Positions 32,645 through 41,139 of a stretch of DNA of 64,000 nucleotides are shown here, one piece after another; the first letter of the stretch is position 1, and the number at the start of each line of letters is the position of its first letter. The stretch comes from W0P28-013 sp051870755 (GTDB lineage: Bacteria > Bacteroidota > Bacteroidia > Bacteroidales > Paludibacteraceae), in NCBI GenBank assembly GCA_051870755.1, contig JBJECE010000028.1, positions 62,001 through 126,000 of the forward strand. The letters are read 5' to 3'. The translations under genes were made by a program, and so were the position numbers. The notes beneath the pieces were generated by a model. It was not told the origin of the DNA. It did no database searches and saw only the letters and a list, made by a program, of their open reading frames with translations.

Positions 32645-34006
32645 ATGAAAGTAACAAAAAAAATTGTATTGTCGGAGCATGATATGCCGACTCAGTGGTA
32701 CAACATTGTGGCCGATATGCCGACGAAACCGCTGCCTATGTTGCATCCGGCCACCAAACAGCCGATTAAACCCGAAGAGATGGAAGGCCTGTTTGCAAAA
32801 GCATTGGTCGAGCAGGAGTTTTCGCAGGAACGTTATATTGATATTCCCGACGAGGTGCGCGATTTGTATCGCATCTATCGTCCGACGCCGTTGGTGCGTG
32901 CGTCGGGTTTGGAAAAAGCGCTCGATACGCCGGCGAAAATTTATTTCAAGAACGAGAGCGTCAGCCCGGTAGGGTCGCACAAACTCAATTCGGCCATCCC
33001 GCAGGCCTATTTTAACAAAATTCAGGGCATCAAACACATGACCACCGAAACGGGTGCCGGTCAGTGGGGCTCGGCATTGAGCATCGCGTGCAAACATTTT
33101 GGGCTCGATTTGAAAGTTTATATGGTGAAAATCAGTTACAATCAGAAACCATATCGCAAGTCGGTGATGCAAACCTACGGTGCGCAAGTCATCGCATCGC
33201 CGAGCGATACCACCGAAGTGGGGCGTCGCATGCTGGCCGAATTTCCTGGCACGGCCGGCAGTTTGGGCATGGCGATATCCGAAGCGGTAGAGGTGGCCAT
33301 GACACAACCCGATACGCGTTACGGACTTGGCAGCGTGCTGAATCATGTCATTCTCCATCAGACGATTATCGGTGAGGAGGCCAAAAAACAGATGGAGATA
33401 GCCGGTGACTATCCCGATGTGGTGATAGGCTGTTTCGGCGGCGGCTCGAACTTCTGCGGCATTTCGTTCCCATTCTTGCGCGACAATCTTGTCGAAGGCA
33501 AACAGACGCGTTTCATTGCTGCCGAGCCGGCCTCGTGTCCGAAATTGACGCGCGGCAAGTTCGAATACGATTTTGGCGATGCCGAAGGCTTTACGCCGCT
33601 GCTGCCCATGTTCACGTTGGGACACGATTTCGAACCGGCTTCGATTCATGCAGGCGGATTGCGTTATCATGGCGCCGGCACCATCGTCAGTCAGTTGCTG
33701 AAGGATAAGTTGATAGAGGCGACGGATGTGAGCCAACTCGATTCGTTCAAAGCGGGTGTACTCTTTGCACAATCCGAAGGCATTATTCCGGCACCCGAAT
33801 CGACGCACGCCATTGCTGCTGCGGTGCGCGAGGCGTTGCAGGCCAAAGAAGAAGGACGGGACAAAGTCATTTTGTTCAACCTGTCGGGGCATGGCTTGAT
33901 TGACATGGCGGCGTATGACCGCTATTTTGCCGGCGAATTGCAAAATTACGTTGTCAGCGACGAGGAAATCGCGCGAAATGTTGCCAAATTGGAGAAATTG
34001 GCGTGA
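32645..34006 (+). CDS. Tryptophan synthase beta chain, TrpB2 type
   Basis: A 453-residue PLP enzyme of the TrpB2 (TrpB-like) branch, longer than the standard ~400-residue TrpB. It shows YRPTPLVRASGLEKAL, the PLP lysine in SVSPVGSHKLNSA (about residues 105-117), ETGAGQWGSALS (catalytic Glu) and the phosphate loop GCFGGGSNFCG (about 260-270). TrpB2 proteins are usually unlinked from trpA, as here, and convert indole (or O-phosphoserine and indole) and serine to tryptophan. No other trp gene is in the window. Expression is predicted to respond to tryptophan via the attenuator at 32462-32598. Confidence 0.94.
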   Translation: MKVTKKIVLSEHDMPTQWYNIVADMPTKPLPMLHPATKQPIKPEEMEGLFAKALVEQEFSQERYIDIPDEVRDLYRIYRPTPLVRASGLEKALDTPAKIYFKNESVSPVGSHKLNSAIPQAYFNKIQGIKHMTTETGAGQWGSALSIACKHFGLDLKVYMVKISYNQKPYRKSVMQTYGAQVIASPSDTTEVGRRMLAEFPGTAGSLGMAISEAVEVAMTQPDTRYGLGSVLNHVILHQTIIGEEAKKQMEIAGDYPDVVIGCFGGGSNFCGISFPFLRDNLVEGKQTRFIAAEPASCPKLTRGKFEYDFGDAEGFTPLLPMFTLGHDFEPASIHAGGLRYHGAGTIVSQLLKDKLIEATDVSQLDSFKAGVLFAQSEGIIPAPESTHAIAAAVREALQAKEEGRDKVILFNLSGHGLIDMAAYDRYFAGELQNYVVSDEEIARNVAKLEKLA

Positions 34007-34028
34007 GTTTTTTTGTGTATCACATAGG

Positions 34029-34062
34029 CAGGCGTCGGGAAACCGGCGCTTGTCGTGTTTTT
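34029..34062 (+). terminator. Terminator after trpB2
   Basis: A 9-bp stem around a GAAA tetraloop (AGGCGTCGG / CCGGCGCTT, two G-U pairs), then GTCGTGTTTTTTG. Confidence 0.65.
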
Positions 34063-34116
34063 TGTGTCGGCTGATCATTTACGGCGAAAAAAATAGCGCT
34101 CTTAACGTTAAAGTTT

Positions 34117-34147
34117 TTGACCCTTTCAAACTTTTTTTGTACCTTTG
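34117..34147 (+). promoter_or_regulatory. Promoter of the polysaccharide-related run
   Basis: TTG (34117-34119), 20 nt, TACCTTTG (34140-34147). Only six bases separate the -7 box from the ATG, which predicts a leaderless or nearly leaderless transcript. Confidence 0.75.
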
Positions 34148-34153
34148 TCGGCG

Positions 34154-35440
34154 ATGAATAGCGATGCGGTGGCATATATCATTCGTTTTTTGCTCCATGG
34201 CAATGACGAATTGGCGATGCGTGTGGGTTATACGTCCGACGCAACGCAGTTTGACCGTTACTCAGTGGCGATTGTCCCGTCGCGTTTTTGGGATGCGGAT
34301 GTGTTTGGTACGCTGCGTGCCGAGCCTGCGTTGCCATTGTCTGACATCGATGGCGTGCCATTGCTTTTTGGTGTGCCGCATGTGGAACAGTACGGAGCGA
34401 CGTTGGTCGTTTACGCCGATATTGTGGCGAGTGCTTTTTTTCTGCTGTCGCGCTACGAAGAGTGGCTCCATCCGCATGATGCGCGCGATGTGCATGGTCG
34501 TTTTGTCGGGCGAAAATCTTTGCCTGTGCGTGCAGGGTTTCTGCATCGCCCGATAGTCGATGAGTATGGCGCGCTGCTGCGCCGGTGGCTCCGCGATGCC
34601 GGCTGTGTAGTGCGCGAGCCAGAAACCGGATTTTCGGAAATCTATCTCACTCACGACGTCGATGCCATTGCCTATTATCGCCACTTGCGCGGGTTTTTAG
34701 GCGGCGTCAAGCGGGCAATGTTTGGACGCGCAACCTCCTTGCACGATGTATTGCGCGCCTCGAAGGCCTTAAGCAATGACGCGGCATATACGTTCCCGTG
34801 GCTGCTGGAGCAGGATGCAAGCGTGCCGCAGGCGCACAAACTCTATTTTATCAAAGCCGCTGTCAAATTGGATCGGTTTGATTATCCGCAATACCGTTTG
34901 CGTGGTGGCGATGCGCAGCAACTCTTTGATTTGTTGCGGAATAATGGTTGCGAATTTGGTTTGCATGCCAGCTATTTTTCGGGCGCGCAGCCGGCTGTCA
35001 TTCCCGACGAGCAGCAGAAATTGCAGGCTGTGTTACAGCAACCGATAACAGCCAATCGTTGGCATTACTTGCGCACGTTGCAACCGGCCGATTTTCGGGC
35101 ATTGCTGCAAGCCGGCATTACCGACGATTTTACGATGGGTTATGCCGATGTGGCCGGATTTCGGCTTGGCACTTGTCGTGCTGTGCATTGGATTGATGCA
35201 CAAACCGGCGCAGTAACGCCGTTGGTGTTGCATCCGCTCACTGTGATGGATTGTACTTTGAGCAACGCCAATTACATGCATTTATCGGAGGACGAAGCCG
35301 CACACTATGTTCGTTCGCTGTTGGCTACAATCCGCCGTCATCATGGCGAAGCAGTACTGCTGTGGCATAATACGAGTTTGGACATGCAAACATATCATCG
35401 ACAGCTGTATCGCACTGTACTTGAGTACTTTGTGTCATGA
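34154..35440 (+). CDS. Polysaccharide deacetylase-like (DUF7033-type) protein
   Basis: A 428-residue soluble protein. Residues ~1-155 form an N-terminal domain of the type found before NodB-like deacetylases in Bacteroidota (DUF7033). The second half carries a deacetylase-like barrel: SEIYLTHDVDAI (about 164-175; the Asp-Asp/Val motif), then NGCEFGLHASYFSG (about 277-290, the H-S/A-x-x-x motif), and a late LVLHPLTVMD strand. The metal-binding triad is only partly recognisable, so activity is uncertain. The ATG at 34154 is six bases after the -7 box. It overlaps the next gene by 4 bp, so it probably works in surface polysaccharide synthesis with the two glycosyltransferases. Confidence 0.78.
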   Translation: MNSDAVAYIIRFLLHGNDELAMRVGYTSDATQFDRYSVAIVPSRFWDADVFGTLRAEPALPLSDIDGVPLLFGVPHVEQYGATLVVYADIVASAFFLLSRYEEWLHPHDARDVHGRFVGRKSLPVRAGFLHRPIVDEYGALLRRWLRDAGCVVREPETGFSEIYLTHDVDAIAYYRHLRGFLGGVKRAMFGRATSLHDVLRASKALSNDAAYTFPWLLEQDASVPQAHKLYFIKAAVKLDRFDYPQYRLRGGDAQQLFDLLRNNGCEFGLHASYFSGAQPAVIPDEQQKLQAVLQQPITANRWHYLRTLQPADFRALLQAGITDDFTMGYADVAGFRLGTCRAVHWIDAQTGAVTPLVLHPLTVMDCTLSNANYMHLSEDEAAHYVRSLLATIRRHHGEAVLLWHNTSLDMQTYHRQLYRTVLEYFVS

Positions 35441-36651
35441 AACGCATTCTTGTCATATCCGATGCTCTAACGGCGCCTTTGTATGGCGCGCGTGTCCGTT
35501 TTTTGTGTCAGCATTTGACACAAACAGGTTGGTGTGTGCGCTTGTGTACGGAATATGTCCACAATTTACCATTTGAACACGCTTATCCGATTGATGAAGT
35601 CAAACTATATCGGTACAATGGCGTTTGTGGACGAGTGGAGTGGTTGTGCAAGTCGTTGTTCAGTTTGTTGTTTGATTACAAAAATCGTCGTTTTGCCGCG
35701 CGCTTGATGCAATTATACGCCAATGACGAATTTGATATAATTTGTTGCAGCGCATTTCATACTTTTCCACTGCGGGCAGCCCACCAATTTGCCACCAAAC
35801 GTTGCATTCCGTTACACATTGACATACGTGATGTCGCCGAGCAAATGAGCGGCCATCAATATAACGATCATCAGAACCGTTGGTTACTGCCTTTTTTAGG
35901 TTGGTTTCGGCGTGTGAACATTCGGCGGCGCAATGCGGTTTTGCGGCAGGCTCAATCGGTCAGTAGCGTTTCGCCATGGCATGTGGAATTTTTACGCAGC
36001 TTTGCGGCTAATGTGTCGCTGATTTACAATGGTTTTGATGCGGCGGCGTTTATACCGAAAGATGTTGTGTCGCCTTGTTTTACGCTGATTTATGCCGGTA
36101 AAGTGTATGGCGAGGCTATGCAAAATCCGCACTTGTTGTTCGAGACGTTGCGGCAGATTGTCGATGATCAAAGTGTCGATTTGCAGCATTTTGCGGTAGA
36201 GTGGTACACCGATAGAAACGGGCAGAAACGGATGGAAACCTTAGCGCAACATTATGGTGTTGAGCGTATTATGCGTTATCATGATTATGTTGATTATAGG
36301 CAGGTGCCGGCCTTGTTGCATACAGCATCTGTTGTTCTGGTACTCTCGAATAAAGAGCGTGCCGAAGGTCCGCACGGCGTGATGACGACGAAATTTTTCG
36401 AAGCGTTGGGCGTGGAAAAGCCCGTTTTGTGTGTGCGTAGCGACGAAGCGTGCTTGGCGGAGGTCATTCGCCAAACAAATGCCGGTTTGGCGGCAACGAC
36501 CACGGAAGAAGTGGAGCAGTTCATCTTAGAGAAATACCATGAATGGCAAGAGAAAGGTTTTACCCGCCAACCGGTGAAGAATAAAGAACAATTTACCCGC
36601 CAGCACGAAACACAGCAATTTGAAGAACTCTTTTTGCAATGCCTACAATAA
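35437..36651 (+). CDS. Glycosyltransferase, GT4-like (GT-B fold)
   Basis: A 404-residue cytoplasmic or membrane-associated glycosyltransferase. The N-terminal Rossmann half has LVISDALTAPLYGARVRFL and CSAFHTFPLRAAHQF; the C-terminal half has the family pattern SLIYNGFD (about 199-206), FTLIYAGKVYGEAMQNP and a donor-binding region with NKERAEGPHGVMTTKFFEALGVEKPVLC split near residue 310 (E-x7-E-like: GVMTTKFFEALG). Donor and acceptor are unknown. Its ATG overlaps the previous stop (ATGA), and the next gene begins 13 bp before its end. Confidence 0.85.
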   Translation: MKRILVISDALTAPLYGARVRFLCQHLTQTGWCVRLCTEYVHNLPFEHAYPIDEVKLYRYNGVCGRVEWLCKSLFSLLFDYKNRRFAARLMQLYANDEFDIICCSAFHTFPLRAAHQFATKRCIPLHIDIRDVAEQMSGHQYNDHQNRWLLPFLGWFRRVNIRRRNAVLRQAQSVSSVSPWHVEFLRSFAANVSLIYNGFDAAAFIPKDVVSPCFTLIYAGKVYGEAMQNPHLLFETLRQIVDDQSVDLQHFAVEWYTDRNGQKRMETLAQHYGVERIMRYHDYVDYRQVPALLHTASVVLVLSNKERAEGPHGVMTTKFFEALGVEKPVLCVRSDEACLAEVIRQTNAGLAATTTEEVEQFILEKYHEWQEKGFTRQPVKNKEQFTRQHETQQFEELFLQCLQ

Positions 36652-37370
36652 GTGTCATAGTGCCCGTTTATAATACCGCCGATTATCTGTCGAGGTGTGT
36701 AGAATCGATTGTAAATCAGATACATGACGATTTGCAAATTATACTCATTGACGATGGCTCTACGGACGAGAGCGGCGCAATGGCAGATGAATGGCAGGCA
36801 AAGGACTCGCGTATTGAGGTGTATCACCAACCGAACCAAGGACAATCTGCGGCGCGCAATGTCGGATTGCAGCATGCAAAAGGGGAATATATTGCCTTTG
36901 TGGATTCCGATGACTACATTGATAGCAACTATTTCTCCACTATGCTCCAAACGGCAGATGTTACAATAGATTGTGTGCAAACAGGTTACCGCCGTGTAAA
37001 GCAAAACGGAGAGATTATCAAAACGTACAGACCAAAGCATTTTTACCAATATACTTCGCCTTGGGGTAAAATGTACCGAAAAACATTCATCGATCGGTAC
37101 CATCTGCGTTTCCCTGAAGGTATGATTTATGAAGATGTACTTTTTGCGATTGACTTATGGACTGCACATCCGGTGTATATGATGTGGGATTATTGCGGTT
37201 ACAATTATACGGCTAATCCTTCCTCTACAACCGCCGTTCGTAATGTTAACGCGGAAAAGGTACTTTTTCGCGCATTGCATGCAAAATTTCGGACAGCGAA
37301 GAGTGTCTGTGCAAAAATGCTGATTTTGTACACCATATTGCGCTTGAAAGCCCATTTTTTGCTGAAATAA
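36639..37370 (+). CDS. Glycosyltransferase family 2
   Basis: A 243-residue GT-A fold enzyme. It begins ISVIVPVYNTADYLSRCVES, has IILIDDGSTDES (about 35-46), the NQGQSAARNVGLQHAKGEY block split over residues 65-84, and the metal-binding FVDSDDYID (about 86-94). A W-x-K/M-type motif follows (SPWGKMYRKTFI) with EDVLFAIDLW. It fits the WcaA/EpsJ-like group that adds sugars to surface polysaccharide. It overlaps the GT4 gene by 13 bp and is the last of the three-gene run. Confidence 0.9.
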   Translation: MPTISVIVPVYNTADYLSRCVESIVNQIHDDLQIILIDDGSTDESGAMADEWQAKDSRIEVYHQPNQGQSAARNVGLQHAKGEYIAFVDSDDYIDSNYFSTMLQTADVTIDCVQTGYRRVKQNGEIIKTYRPKHFYQYTSPWGKMYRKTFIDRYHLRFPEGMIYEDVLFAIDLWTAHPVYMMWDYCGYNYTANPSSTTAVRNVNAEKVLFRALHAKFRTAKSVCAKMLILYTILRLKAHFLLK

Positions 37371-37435
37371 ATGTCATTATTTCGTTGATGGCGCGATTAT
37401 TTCCCGATATTTGACCGACATAGATTTTTGTTATA

Positions 37436-37450
37436 CTGACAAAATGTCAG
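37436..37450. promoter_or_regulatory. Palindrome CTGACAAAATGTCAG upstream of groES
   Basis: A perfect 6-bp inverted repeat (CTGACA, AAA spacer, TGTCAG), 11 bp before the -24/-12 element. A near-identical site lies at 58712-58726 upstream of dnaK. Confidence 0.7.
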
Positions 37451-37461
37451 TCATTTCCTTT

Positions 37462-37477
37462 TGGCACGGAATGTGCA
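37462..37477 (+). promoter_or_regulatory. Sigma-54-type promoter of groES
   Basis: TGGCACGGAATGTGCA has GG and GC separated by exactly 10 bp, as sigma-54 needs; one deviation from the TTGC part of the consensus. Predicted start near 37488, about 40 nt before the ATG. Confidence 0.65.
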
Positions 37478-37525
37478 ATGTGATAGGCAGAAAAATCAAT
37501 TTCTAACAAATAAAATCTTAACACT

Positions 37526-37795
37526 ATGAACATCAAACCATTGGCAGACCGCGTGCTGATTCAGCCCGCTGCTGCAGAAGAAAAAACCATCGGTGGCATC
37601 ATCATCCCCGATTCGGCAAAAGAAAAACCCCTGAAGGGCAAAGTGTTGGCCGTTGGCACCGGCACCAAAGACGAACAAATGGTGCTGAAAGCCGGCGACG
37701 AAGTGTTGTACGGCAAATACGCCGGCACCGAACTCGAACTCGATGGCGAAAAATACCTCATCATGCGCCAATCCGACGTTCTCGCAATCATCTAA
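37526..37795 (+). CDS. groES: Co-chaperonin GroES
   Basis: The 89-residue lid of the GroEL chaperonin. The family pattern is complete: IKPLADRVLIQPAAAEEKTIGGIIIPDSAKEKP (across residues 3-35, with the mobile loop), KVLAVGTG, VLYGKYAGTELELDGEKYLIMRQSDVLAI at the end. Expression is predicted to come from the sigma-54-type promoter upstream rather than a CIRCE/HrcA element, none of which is visible. Unusually, groEL is not next but is separated by a four-helix-bundle gene. Confidence 0.97.
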   Translation: MNIKPLADRVLIQPAAAEEKTIGGIIIPDSAKEKPLKGKVLAVGTGTKDEQMVLKAGDEVLYGKYAGTELELDGEKYLIMRQSDVLAII

Positions 37796-37813
37796 AGTCA
37801 ATGAGAAGTTAGA

Positions 37814-37834
37814 AATGAGTAGTGAGAAGTAATG
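37814..37834 (+). repeat. Left arm of inverted repeat around the S23-type gene
   Basis: AATGAGTAGTGAGAAGTAATG is complementary (with a two-base bulge and one mismatch) to CATTACTCACTGCTCATT at 38242-38259. The arm ends in the start codon of the four-helix-bundle gene. Confidence 0.7.
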
Positions 37835-38209
37835 CAAACTGCAGTAGAGATAAAAAGCAGGGCGTTCGCCATTCGTGTAGTACGCGTGTATAATTATTTG
37901 TGCGACGAAAAACGCGAGTTTGTTATGTCAAAACAATTGATGCGCGCAGGAACGAGTATTGGGGCAAACGTTGCAGAAGCGGAATGCGGCATCTCTAAAA
38001 AAGATTTTTTAGCTAAGATGTATATCGCTTTCAAAGAGTGCGCTGAAACTTTGTATTGGCTTGATTTACTGAAAGAAACCGATTACTTGTCGCAAAAAGA
38101 GTATGACTCGCTTGATGCGGATTGCAGGGAACTGACAAAAATCTTGAGCAAAATAACTCAAACGACTAAAAAACAATTAGAAAAAAATAGCGACTCTGAC
38201 GTCGCTTAA
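37832..38209 (+). CDS. S23/IVS-type four-helix-bundle protein inserted between groES and groEL
   Basis: A 125-residue all-helical protein of the family found in 23S rRNA intervening sequences (avd/S23-like). Hallmarks: SRAFAIRVVRVYNYLCDEKREF, QLMRAGTSIGANVAEAECG and KMYIAFKECAETLYWLDLL, the basic R-x-x-x-S-I-x-x-N-x-x-E helix being the most conserved. These proteins form pentameric bundles; their role is not known, though some act with diversity-generating retroelements. It is embedded in the chaperonin operon and flanked by an imperfect 18-21-bp inverted repeat, so it looks inserted as a cassette. Confidence 0.88.
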   Translation: MQTAVEIKSRAFAIRVVRVYNYLCDEKREFVMSKQLMRAGTSIGANVAEAECGISKKDFLAKMYIAFKECAETLYWLDLLKETDYLSQKEYDSLDADCRELTKILSKITQTTKKQLEKNSDSDVA

Positions 38210-38241
38210 ATGTTTAACCTCGGGCAGTGCAAACAACTACT

Positions 38242-38259
38242 CATTACTCACTGCTCATT
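38242..38259 (+). repeat. Right arm of inverted repeat around the S23-type gene
   Basis: CATTACTCACTGCTCATT, complementary to 37814-37834. It lies 16 bp before the groEL start codon. Confidence 0.7.
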
Positions 38260-38274
38260 ACTAATTTTATTATT

Positions 38275-39906
38275 ATGGCAAAAGAAATTTCCTTTAATAT
38301 TGATGCCCGCGACCAATTGAAAAAAGGCGTGGACGAGTTGGCTAACGCCGTGAAAGTAACGCTCGGTCCTAAAGGTCGCAATGTGATTATCGAAAAGAAA
38401 TACGGCGCACCGCACATCACCAAAGACGGCGTAACCGTAGCCAAAGAGATTGAACTCGATGATGCGATGCAAAACCTTGGCGCACAACTCGTTAAGGAAG
38501 TCGCGTCGAAAACGGGCGACCAAGCCGGCGACGGCACGACAACGGCTACCGTTTTGGCACAATCTATCGTGGGCGTAGGCCTGAAAAACGTAACCGCCGG
38601 TGCCAATCCGATGGATTTGAAACGCGGTATCGATAAAGCGGTTGCCAAAGTGGTCGAAAGCATCAAAGCACAAGCGCACGAGGTTGGCGCCGACTACGAC
38701 AAAATCGAGCAAGTAGCCACCATTTCGGCCAATAACGATGCCGAAATCGGTAAACTCATCGCCGATGCCATGCGCAAAGTGTCGAAAGATGGCGTTATCA
38801 CCATCGAAGAGGCCAAAGGCACCGATACCGACATTAAAGTGGTGGAAGGTATGCAGTTCGATCGCGGTTACATTTCGCCCTATTTCGTAACGAACACCGA
38901 AACGATGGAGGTCGAGATGGATAAGCCGTATATTTTGATTTACGACAAAAAAATCTCGAATCTGAAAGAGTTGTTGCCGATTCTCGAACCAGCCGTTCAA
39001 AGTGGTCGTCCGCTGTTGATTATTGCTGAAGATGTTGATAGCGAGGCACTTACAACTTTGGTTGTCAATCGTCTGCGTGCTCAGTTGAAAATTTGCGCGG
39101 TCAAGGCTCCGGGCTTTGGCGACCGTCGCAAAGAGATGTTGGAAGACATTGCCGTGCTGACCGGCGGCGTAGTTATCTCGGAAGAGAAGGGTATCAAACT
39201 CGAAAGCGCAACACTCGATTTGCTCGGTACTGCCGAAAAAGTAACCGTCAACAAGGATAATACAACCATCGTAAACGGTGCCGGCGACAAAGAGCAGATT
39301 GCAGCCCGCGTGGCACAAATCAAGGCGCAAATAGCCAATACAACCTCTGATTACGACCGCGAGAAATTGCAGGAGCGTTTGGCCAAATTGGCCGGTGGCG
39401 TTGCTGTGCTGTATGTCGGCGCTGCGTCCGAAGTGGAGATGAAAGAGAAGAAAGACCGCGTGGACGACGCACTCAGCGCTACGCGTGCCGCTATCGAAGA
39501 GGGAATTGTTCCCGGTGGTGGTGTAACGTACATTCGCGCCATCGAATCGTTGGAAGGCTTGAAAGCCGAAAACGATGACGAACGTACCGGCATCGAAATC
39601 GTAAAACGTGCTATCGAAGAGCCGTTGCGTCAGATTGTGGCCAATGCCGGCAAAGAAGGCGCGGTGGTCGTACAAAAAGTGTGCGAAGGCAAAGCCGATT
39701 TCGGCTACAATGCACGCAGCGACAAATACGAAAATATGTTTGCTGCCGGCGTGGTCGATCCGGCCAAAGTTACGCGTGTGGCTCTCGAAAATGCTGCGTC
39801 GATTGCCGGCATGTTCTTGACGACCGAATGCGTGATTGTGGAGAAAAAAGAGGAAAATCCCGCTCCGCAAATGCCGATGAATCCCGGTATGGGCGGCATG
39901 ATGTAA
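38275..39906 (+). CDS. groEL: Chaperonin GroEL
   Basis: The 543-residue ATP-dependent chaperonin. The start at 38275 (MAKEISFNIDARDQLK) is the conserved one; the longer in-frame reading runs through the inverted repeat. Signatures are LGPKGRNVIIEKKYG, the nucleotide motif GDGTTTATVLAQ (about 86-97), AAIEEGIVPGGGVTYIRA (about 403-420) and the Gly-Met tail NPGMGGMM. All ATP-site residues appear in place. It probably depends on the groES promoter 0.8 kb upstream, reading through the inserted gene. A bidirectional terminator follows. Confidence 0.98.
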   Translation: MAKEISFNIDARDQLKKGVDELANAVKVTLGPKGRNVIIEKKYGAPHITKDGVTVAKEIELDDAMQNLGAQLVKEVASKTGDQAGDGTTTATVLAQSIVGVGLKNVTAGANPMDLKRGIDKAVAKVVESIKAQAHEVGADYDKIEQVATISANNDAEIGKLIADAMRKVSKDGVITIEEAKGTDTDIKVVEGMQFDRGYISPYFVTNTETMEVEMDKPYILIYDKKISNLKELLPILEPAVQSGRPLLIIAEDVDSEALTTLVVNRLRAQLKICAVKAPGFGDRRKEMLEDIAVLTGGVVISEEKGIKLESATLDLLGTAEKVTVNKDNTTIVNGAGDKEQIAARVAQIKAQIANTTSDYDREKLQERLAKLAGGVAVLYVGAASEVEMKEKKDRVDDALSATRAAIEEGIVPGGGVTYIRAIESLEGLKAENDDERTGIEIVKRAIEEPLRQIVANAGKEGAVVVQKVCEGKADFGYNARSDKYENMFAAGVVDPAKVTRVALENAASIAGMFLTTECVIVEKKEENPAPQMPMNPGMGGMM

Positions 39907-39931
39907 TCGACGACATCGCTTCTATGTAACG

Positions 39932-39967
39932 AAAAAACGGATGCCATTTTGATGGCGTCCGTTTTTT
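39932..39967. terminator. Bidirectional terminator after groEL
   Basis: AAAAAACGGATGCCAT and ATGGCGTCCGTTTTTT form a 16-bp stem (one G-U) with A/T flanks, serving groEL and the convergent gene ending at 39985. Confidence 0.88.
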
Positions 39968-39984
39968 GTTTGTATTGTATCTCG

Positions 39985-41118
39985 TTATTTTACGATGATT
40001 TTGGTAACCGATGTTGGCGTTTTTACAATATAAATGCCTTTCAACGAGCCATTTAGCGATGTAACGTCTAACCCTGTCAATGTGTAAATGCGCATGGGCG
40101 CATCGGTGTAGATGCGTCCGTCGTGTGCATAGATGCGTGGCGCGTTAGTGTCGGCCTGGTCGAGGTTCGTCGGTGCGAAAGCGGTGTAGTGATAGGTGTC
40201 GTTGCCGCCGATGGCTTTCAGCGTGGCGATGGTGTAGTGGTGTTGTGCATCGCCGTAGAGTTGTTGCCGTGCAAAGGCGAAACCGGCGCATTGGTCGGCT
40301 GCGGTGGTGGTGTGGGTGTAGGTGTCGGTGCCGGCCTCATACCAACCATCGCTGTATTTGTAGTATCGCGTCTGTGCCAAATCGCCGGCCGTCGTGTAAG
40401 TGTAGGTGGTGCTGTCAGTCAGTTTCCATACTTCATCGAAATCGTCGAATGTGGTTCTTGTAGCCGATTGGAGTTGCGAGTTTTCGTTGTATGTGTACGA
40501 TCGCGTGTAACTGTCGAACCATTGGTTCAAATAGTATTGGTAAGTCTCTTTTATCAGATTTCGTTCGGCATCGTATTCGTAGAGACTGCGATTGCTGTAT
40601 TTCCATGCATTTTGTTCTGCCGAATAGTTTAGTTGTTCACTGACAAGGCCGTTTGTATAGGTGTATTCATATTTGATATTGCGTGTCCATGTGCTGTTTT
40701 TCATGAGCCAATGTTCTTCGTTCTTGAGATTGCCGGTGGCATCGTAGGTGTATGTCGTTTTGGCAGAGTCGGTGGCGGTGGCACCATCTATTTTGTAAGT
40801 GGCGATGGTGGTTATTTTGTTTTGCGCATTGTAGGTATAGACATGTTTCAACGTGTTGTCTGCCGTGCTGACGATGCTGACAGTGTCGTTGCCGGCGGCA
40901 TCGCGTGTGAACGCTGTGTGTTGCTGCTGCACCCATTTACCATCGATTTTGGCGAACGTGGTGTAGGCCGCTACCGAAAGGTCGTCGTTGTAACTGAATG
41001 TGTTTTTGAACCATTGGTCGCCTTTTTGGCTGACAATGCTATCCAAGCGGTGTGTGAAAGCATTTGCACTTGCATACGCCAAAAGGCAGATGATGCTGAC
41101 AAGTAATTTTTTGTTCAT
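39985..41118 (-). CDS. Secreted repeat protein with T9SS sorting domain
   Basis: A 377-residue exported protein: signal peptide (MNKKLLVSIICLLAYASANA), then a series of short two-strand repeats of the form Y-x-Y-(D/N)-x(2-3)-G-(D/N)-L (TYTYDATGNLKNEEHW, YEYDAERNLIKETYQY, SYTYNENSQLQSATR, TYTYTTAGDLAQTRY), which resemble YD/DUF3836-type beta repeats. The C-terminal ~65 residues are a T9SS sorting domain (MRIYTLTGLDVTSLNGSLKGIYIVK) much like that of the FISUMP protein at 17450. Role unknown, probably cell-surface. The DUF5103 gene lies 22 bp upstream on the same strand. Confidence 0.78.
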   Translation of the reverse strand: MNKKLLVSIICLLAYASANAFTHRLDSIVSQKGDQWFKNTFSYNDDLSVAAYTTFAKIDGKWVQQQHTAFTRDAAGNDTVSIVSTADNTLKHVYTYNAQNKITTIATYKIDGATATDSAKTTYTYDATGNLKNEEHWLMKNSTWTRNIKYEYTYTNGLVSEQLNYSAEQNAWKYSNRSLYEYDAERNLIKETYQYYLNQWFDSYTRSYTYNENSQLQSATRTTFDDFDEVWKLTDSTTYTYTTAGDLAQTRYYKYSDGWYEAGTDTYTHTTTAADQCAGFAFARQQLYGDAQHHYTIATLKAIGGNDTYHYTAFAPTNLDQADTNAPRIYAHDGRIYTDAPMRIYTLTGLDVTSLNGSLKGIYIVKTPTSVTKIIVK

Positions 41119-41139
41119 GTTATTTAGATGTTAGTTCTT

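Noticed and set aside
37371..37525. CIRCE (HrcA operator) upstream of groES
   Set aside because: No TTAGCACTC-N9-GAGTGCTAA or close variant is present; the visible signals are the palindrome and the -24/-12 element. The same holds upstream of dnaK.
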